Shown here in pieces: positions 58,729-64,000 of a DNA stretch of 64,000 nucleotides. Source of the DNA: Hormiphora californensis (lineage: Eukaryota; Ctenophora; Tentaculata; Cydippida; Pleurobrachiidae); contig CM035353.1 in NCBI GenBank assembly GCA_020137815.1, forward strand, positions 6,329,298-6,393,297, read 5' to 3'. Below the pieces are notes generated by a model. That model was not told the DNA's origin and did not search any database. It saw nothing but the letters and a program-made list of their open reading frames with translations. Each line of letters begins with the position of its first letter. The stretch's first letter is position 1. Both the position numbers and the translations under genes were made by a program.

Positions 58729-58834
58729 AACCGACCGAAACAAGTAAACAACCAATCAGAACTCGTTATTTAGGTCACGTGACTGGTTATCAGCCAATCA
58801 GCGACCAGTATTTCCTGATTCGGTCGGTTCCTGG
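58729..58834. mobile_element. Short MITE-like repeat just 3' of BRSK, also present at 10930-11022
   Basis: CAACCGACCGAA and TTCGGTCGGTTCCTG face each other. The interior AGGTCACGTGACTGGTTATC and AACAACCAATC recur in reverse orientation at about 10930-11022 inside the 5.1-kb element. It lies within the likely BRSK 3' UTR. Confidence 0.65.
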
Positions 58835-59274
58835 TGTGAAGTGTATTATTGAGTCATCCAGGTTATTTAACGTGCGGGATATATTATAACAGGACGATCT
58901 GTTCCAGAACTTTTTCTTGCCATTCAAACTATTTAACAGGGATTTTTATTGTGACAGTAGGTATTTTATTTTTGTATTTTTTTTCTCGCATATATTATTT
59001 TTTGCCGGGTTCAACTTTTTTCAGTTCATCATTCATTATACAGTCAGAGTAGATTCATCCCTGTCTATTTTCAAAACATTAAAATTTCCATGATGATTTA
59101 TTTGATTTCTCTGAAAGTATGATGTGTGTGTGTCCTAGCTGTATGATGATTGATTCACCCCTTATCATCACTCCTGACCAGTGTGTAAATACAAGCACGT
59201 TTATAATTGTCCTATGTTAGAGATTTATCAGGCTAATATATATTCACAAGTTACAGCTGATCATCATTCATCTT

Positions 59275-59358
59275 ACTCGGACCCCGATTTACCGGGCACT
59301 CCAATTTACCGGGAAAGCCCCTTTCCCCCGAGCATCCCGGTAAATCGGGATCCGACTG
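59275..59358. mobile_element. CCCCGATTTACC-family MITE, short copy
   Basis: CTCGGACCCCGATTTACCGG and CCGGTAAATCGGGATCCGACTG enclose about 40 bp. Confidence 0.7.
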
Positions 59359-59757
59359 TACTAGAGTTTTTGGAATTCGGAAGAGTTTATATTAATATAA
59401 TACAACAGTTTTTTTGTTTCAAAACATGTTTAGTCCATCTATAGAGAAGGTCGAACAAAGCAGGGTGCATCCATCCGTGTGTATAAAGTAAAAGGCACAC
59501 TTTTTCTTCGTGTTTAAATGTCTTAAAACTTAGTATTTTCATAATTATCTTAACATCGATAACACCTGCTCCACTGCATTACTTCCACCCCTTTTACCCC
59601 AACGCTCTACTACCATTTCCCCACCAAATTGACGTGTCCCCATATTGTTTCCACCCCTTCTTTCAGTATCTACCAGGTGCCTTATCTTCCCCCAAACTAT
59701 ACGCAGATAACAATATGAACCTCCTCCCCCCCATCCTACCAATATGTCTATATCCAG

Positions 59758-59896
59758 TTGTAGCCATGTCAGTTACTACAAAGTGTGCATATTTCCGACT
59801 GGTTGTCAAGAAGGTGATACCAATGCGGCATATCGACCAACCCAAGTATCAACATAAGTACATCAGTGACCTGGGATTCGTCAAGCTACGGATGTT
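59758..59896 (+). CDS. Cyclophilin-like gene, first exon found
   Basis: Acceptor CTATATCCAG, donor TT|GTGAGT. It encodes MSVTTKCAYFRLVVKKVIPM (ATG at 59766, purine at -3, could be the start), then KYQHKYISDLGFVKLRM. The split TT|T codon gives the phenylalanine of the family's IELF strand. Confidence 0.68.
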
Positions 59897-61943
59897 GTGA
59901 GTTGAATGTGAAACAGCATTTGCCGTACCGTACATTACTTGCCATATATTACTTTGATATGATTAGTTGCTACATTAGTTTTTCCACATTAGTTGCTACA
60001 TACACGTGATTTTGAGAGACCTGTGATCGGTGGTATCCTGATCACTGCGCTGGCAAGCGCAAAGGTGGCCCCATCCAACCCCCCGAAAAAATTCCCCCAA
60101 AAAACGGCCCGCTTGCTCACAGCGTATATATAGTTATTTCATACTTTTAGCCCATTTTGGCACTTTTTGACACGCCATAACTCCGGAACCGGATAAGCTA
60201 GGAAGCTGAAATTTTGTACTCAGAAGCTTCTTGTAGACATCTATCGATGGTAAAAATTTCAAGTGGCTAGCTCATTTTGTTCAAAAGTTATAACACCACC
60301 CCCAAAACAGAAAATTCAGTGTGGGGATAACTAGGTTGATACATACATAGATAGATGTATAGACGCTTTATTACCTTCCGTTTGGTCCCAGTTTGAGACG
60401 AACCAGACATCGTACGACCTTAAACCAAGCGGCATTCGACAGATAATTGTCTCGTGCATGTACCCATTTGGGTGGCGACTCTCAATCTTACCTATGACGC
60501 GCGCAATGACGTCACGAGTGACGTCATTGTGCGAGTTCGACTAACTTTTTTCAAACGCCTCTAGCACCCTGAAGACGTGTTCCGATTTCTGATTTGACGA
60601 AAAATCGTTACCGGCAAATTGTCTGAACTTTCAGTTACTATATTGCGAATTTTCGTAGCTTATCATTTTGAGCCCTTAAATCGCGTCGGAAGTCAAAAAT
60701 TTGACGAAAAATTCAGTAAAATGAACGTTTTTCGAGCAAAAACTCCCTTTCCTGACCACTGTGGTCAATGGGGGGGGGCCAACGAATTTTTTATATATTT
60801 CCTTAATTTTGGAATTTTTTATATATATATAAAAATATATAAAAATATATAAAAATATATAAAAATATATAAAGTTATATAAATAATATATAAAAATATA
60901 TAAAAATATATAAAAATATATAAAATAAACCCTTTTTTCACCCCTTTTACTTTCAAAAAAGGGGATTATTTCCATCTATTGTTCACTTGAATATGTTTCA
61001 TAGAGTTAATTTAAGTGTTTGAGAGGGTGATAGCTGTTTTACATAATTGAGAATGTGTTCAAAAGTGAATTATGCACTGTCAAAAGTAGAACTGGTGAAG
61101 AGAGGTTCCGGCCTAATAATATCTACCAGTTTTGGTGTGATTTCAATCATTTTTTGTATGTTGATCCGTACAGATGTACTAGAACTGGTCAAGAGAGGTT
61201 GGGATCGCGAAACTAAAAAAACAAATCATTTTTGACGTCATTTTGACGTCATGGCGTTATTGACGCGACGTCACGATGTTACAAACGTCACATTGATGAC
61301 GGAAAATCATCAGGATTATCTAGATGAAGATGCTGACCAAGTTTGAGATCAATTGAATGATATTTGATCCCGCTATGGCGAAAAACAGCTTTCTGTTTTC
61401 ACACTTTCGGCACAATTTTTTATATATTTTTATATATTTTTTATATATTTTTATATATTTTTATATATTCATATGTATTTTTATATATTTTTATATATTT
61501 TATATATATATAAAAAATTATGTTTTTTTTTTCCAAAAAAAAGGTATATAAAATATATAAAAATATATAAAAAATGAGCGTTGGCCCCCCCCCGGTCAAT
61601 GATACTTTACAAGCTCCTTCAGGGTATTCATTCAAAATATATTGTGATGCAATTACGTCGTTACGACGTCACTAATTACGTCAGATGACGTCATAATGAC
61701 GTCAAAATTACGATTTTCACAGAAATTCGTCTCGTTTCTCATATAACACATCATTTTGACAATTTTACATCATGAAATAATGTCATACTGACATTAGAAA
61801 CCAAAAAGGGACCTAAATTAAGCCAAAAACTAATTGGAATTAGTTGGCGGGAAAGGTGGCCCACTTACACCTTTGCCTGATGCCGGGTTTTATTTTAAAA
61901 TGTATCAGGGATATAAGAAGTGAGTGAAATAGAGAAAGAGAAA

Positions 61944-61990
<47 letters not shown>

Positions 61991-62917
61991 AGATACCGAC
62001 GTGAAGAGAATGACAGTTCGTGGTACCCGGTAGCAGCAAAAGGTGTAAGTGGGCCACCTTTCCCGCCAACTAATTCCAATTAGTTTTTGGCTTAATATAT
62101 CCTTTTTAATCTGTCGTGTAAATCATATAAGATGACAGTCGCTGACTGCTTGTTACAAAGTACAATATGATGAACGCATACAGTACTGCGCTCATCATAT
62201 TATACTTTGTTCTGTTACTCACTGTCAGGCCAATGCTCTGACCACAGTTCTCGCGCGCTCCGAGAATGGGTCAGGCCAATGCTCTGACAGGTTACTCAAC
62301 AAGTTACATGTGTAATAATGTTATAACAGATCCCATGTACTATTTCAGTGATGATTCTGTCCCGGCGACCTGCAAGAACTTCCTCGACCTGTGCAATCAC
62401 ACCCATGGTTTCGGTTATAGGAGGTCTGTATTTCATCACGTGGTCAGAGGATTCGGTCTCTACGGAGGTAATTGTGAAAAACTACCCTAGTCCCTACCTC
62501 CCCCCCCCCCCCATACTCCCCCAATACTGCCCCCCCCCCCCTTGCCCCTATACTGCGGGTATGCATAATGATAATTGCGTGCCATCGCGATTCACAATTT
62601 AAATTCTTCACCACGCGTCATGTATGACACTTTGCATTTCAGGGGACATTGTTGAAAGGAGTAAGGCGGCCCAACCATACGATACTACCAATGCAGGATT
62701 ATCCTGGTCGGGCAAGGTAGAGAGCTGGGCAAAACCAGAGACATTGATTGTGCCCGAGGCGTCCCTGGGAACATGTGGCAGGTTGGTGTTAGTTAGTTTA
62801 GTAGTTCACCCTGCAGATCCAATCCCTATTTGTATTATATGCCTCCCCATCCACAGCTGCACCAGTGCAACCCCTGTGCCCTTCCAAAATCCAAGTCCAC
62901 TAATCCAAGTCCACTAA
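59758..62917 (+). CDS. Divergent cyclophilin-like (peptidyl-prolyl isomerase fold) gene, partial or atypical
   Basis: Exons 59758-59896, 62349-62467, 62643-62781 and a tentative last exon at 62858-62917 join in phase. The readable product contains GFVKLRM-F-DDSVPATCKNF, then LDLCNHTHGFGYRRSVFHHV and VRGFGLYGGDIVERS. This matches the cyclophilin order (LGRIVIELF...VPKTCENFRALC...[22 protein letters not shown]). The catalytic arginine of the FHR motif is replaced (FHHV), and the downstream MANAG/SQFFI core is not found; SKAAQPYDTTNAGLSWSGK and a short tail follow instead. It may be a catalytically dead paralogue, part of a larger protein, or a decaying gene. Upstream exons may exist. Confidence 0.62.
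60507..61704. promoter_or_regulatory. Six perfect TGACGTCA (CRE-type) palindromes in three pairs
   Basis: TGACGTCA occurs at 60507, 60519, 61233, 61244, 61686 and 61697, in pairs spaced 11-12 bp. TGACGTCA is the known CREB/ATF site. Here they lie in repeat-derived sequence inside an intron, so regulatory use is unproven. Confidence 0.45.
60769..61600. mobile_element. Inverted-repeat element with (TATATAAAAA)n arms
   Basis: GGTCAATGGGGGGGGGCCAACG at about 60763-60785 faces CGTTGGCCCCCCCCCGGTCA at about 61580-61602. Both inner flanks are AT-rich 10-bp tandems of TATATAAAAA (60822-60934 and 61419-61573), in complementary sense. Confidence 0.6.
61818..62095. mobile_element. TTAA-flanked inverted-repeat element
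   Basis: TTAA|GCCAAAAACTAATTGGAA on the left mirrors the right end GTTTTTGGC|TTAA. The arms are about 70 bp, with a (GA)n tract (61951-61986) in the loop. TTAA on both sides suits piggyBac-type insertion, though TTAA is self-complementary and could be part of the arms. Confidence 0.65.
62349..62467 (+). CDS. Cyclophilin-like exon: PATCKNF and FHHVVRGF block
   Basis: Acceptor TACTATTTCAG, donor GGAG|GTAATT. The 119 nt encode DDSVPATCKNFLDLCNHTHG then FGYRRSVFHHVVRGFGLYG. It is the best evidence for the fold. Confidence 0.8.
62643..62781 (+). CDS. Cyclophilin-like exon: GGD block and divergent part
   Basis: Acceptor TTGCATTTCAG. It completes GGD and reads IVERSKAAQPYDTTNAGLSW then SGKVESWAKPETLIVPEASL. 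The donor is either AG|GTTGGT (62781) or TTG|GTGTTA (62785). A further GTAGAG donor at about 62718 would cut the exon short. Confidence 0.6.
62858..62917 (+). CDS. Tentative last exon of the cyclophilin-like gene
   Basis: An acceptor CCCATCCACAG is followed by a short open frame to TAA in either of the two phases the previous exon allows (for example SCTSATPVPFQNPSPLIQVH). Support is weak. Confidence 0.3.
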   Translation, partial: CTSATPVPFQNPSPLIQVH

Positions 62918-63690
62918 TATAACTCATAATTTAGTCTACATATATTTTCTCTATCTCCTTTTCTCTCTCCCAATGCGTTCATATTGCATTTTCTGTGACG
63001 AGATAAAAATAACCATTCTCAATATTCGTCATACATATGCTGCGATGTTGGATGTTGGTGCAATAAGAACTTTGAGTAGATCATGCAGTACCTTGTGATA
63101 CATACTGTTCTGCAACAGTACTAACAACTGAGCTGTAGATGTTGGAATATGGGTTAGTCAGAATAGGAACAACATTACTAACGATGCCCTACGTGATAGT
63201 CAATATGATGGAATGATATGTGATGGAATGACTTCGTTTGAGTACACTGCAGTACAGTTCAGGTTCTGAAGGAGATTCAATTTTTCTGACTTATATTGGA
63301 ATTGTTTCCAATATAACCCCCTTGTAGTAACAAAAAACAAAAGGTTTGAGAATTTTAACAGCAATAAATATATGTCTGATATACAGCTAAATATTACAGA
63401 TCCATGTCGTTTAATCATACACAGTTCAGCTAGTACTACAGATAACGGGTCTCTACTGTCTCTTTTACTGATCAGGATCCTGAAGAGAATATGCACTGCA
63501 ATCACGTGATCGACCCTCTTTTCACGAACAAAACAGCTGAACGCGTGACACACAGTTTCTGTTTACTATATAAACCTTCTGTTTATATACAGTATCGGCA
63601 TATCTCTGTCTATATCTTGTACACCATGCAAAAGTGTCTGAGCAGAGTCTGAATTGATTCGCTGGTTCGATAGAGTATTATAAACTGGTA
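62918..63690. other. Intergenic, no gene recognised
   Basis: The 117-residue minus-strand frame at 63200-63553 resembles no family I know. Confidence 0.4.
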
Positions 63691-63691
63691 C

Positions 63692-64000
63692 AATTGAAGC
63701 TGACTCAATACCGCATTGAAGCTGACTCAATACCGCATTGAAGCTGGCTCAATACCGCATTGAAGCTGACTCAATACCGCATTGAAGCTGACTCAATACC
63801 GCATTGAAGCTGACTCAATACCGCATTGAAGCTCACTCAATACCGCATTGAAGCTGACTCAATAGCGCATTGAAGCTCACTCAATAGCGCATTGAAGCTC
63901 ACTCAATACCGCATTGAAGCTCACTCAATAGCGCATTGAAGCTCACTCAATACCGCATTGAAGCTGACTCAGTAACGCATTGAAGCTGACTCAATACCGC
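63692..64000. repeat. 22-bp minisatellite, about 14 copies, runs off the right edge
   Basis: The unit is ATTGAAGCTGACTCAATACC plus GC, with GCTCACTC, AGCGC and AACGC variants. There are no spacers. Confidence 0.95.

Noticed and set aside
63692-64000. Possible CRISPR-like array
   Set aside because: Units are contiguous 22-mers with no spacers, and the genome is eukaryotic; it is a minisatellite.

Overview
The window is genomic DNA of an animal (metazoan), and nothing in it looks prokaryotic. It holds spliceosomal GT-AG introns, a secreted multi-cadherin adhesion protein, a BRSK/SAD-type kinase, an LDL-receptor-class-A G-protein-coupled receptor, two Pol III tRNA-Arg(CCT) genes and very abundant (GA)n microsatellites. 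The mix of families and the compact gene layout suggest an invertebrate, possibly an early-branching one, but the species cannot be named from the sequence.

Four protein-coding loci were rebuilt exon by exon. (1) 338-3466, minus strand: the 5' end of a protocadherin-like gene, seven exons, whose 3' part runs off the left edge. (2) 39983-58703, plus strand: a BRSK/SAD kinase, sixteen exons with every junction in phase, from just upstream of the ATP-binding lysine to the stop codon; the first exon was not found. (3) 42801-46256, minus strand: an intronless LDLa/LGR-RXFP-like GPCR inside a BRSK intron, broken by one in-frame TAA between TM3 and TM4. (4) 59758-62917, plus strand: a divergent cyclophilin-like gene. 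Two tRNA-Arg(CCT) genes lie in another BRSK intron.

The rest (3.5-39.9 kb and the large introns) is repeat and transposon DNA without a convincing gene. Several elements have both terminal inverted repeats and target-site duplications: a 5.1-kb element (9887-15012, TAGT) that carries a 2-kb tandem array looking like repeated 3' splice sites; a 1.5-kb element (18005-19483, TA) with about eleven copies of a TGACCCGAATTA motif around a GGCCCCTAGA minisatellite; a 1.34-kb fold-back (25223-26562, CTTG); a 1-kb fold-back (4518-5516, ATA); and a 0.95-kb fold-back (31918-32864, GTA). A pogo/Tigger-like MITE family and a TTAA-flanked inverted repeat are also present.

33685-36415 repeats about 29.9-33.68 kb in direct order, but with raw-read-type homopolymer errors and without the 31918-32864 insertion. 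It is best read as a badly polished second haplotype joined in tandem, which supplies the empty site of that insertion. Low-quality sequence resumes at about 39.19-39.98 kb and probably damaged the 5' edge of the BRSK exon that starts there.
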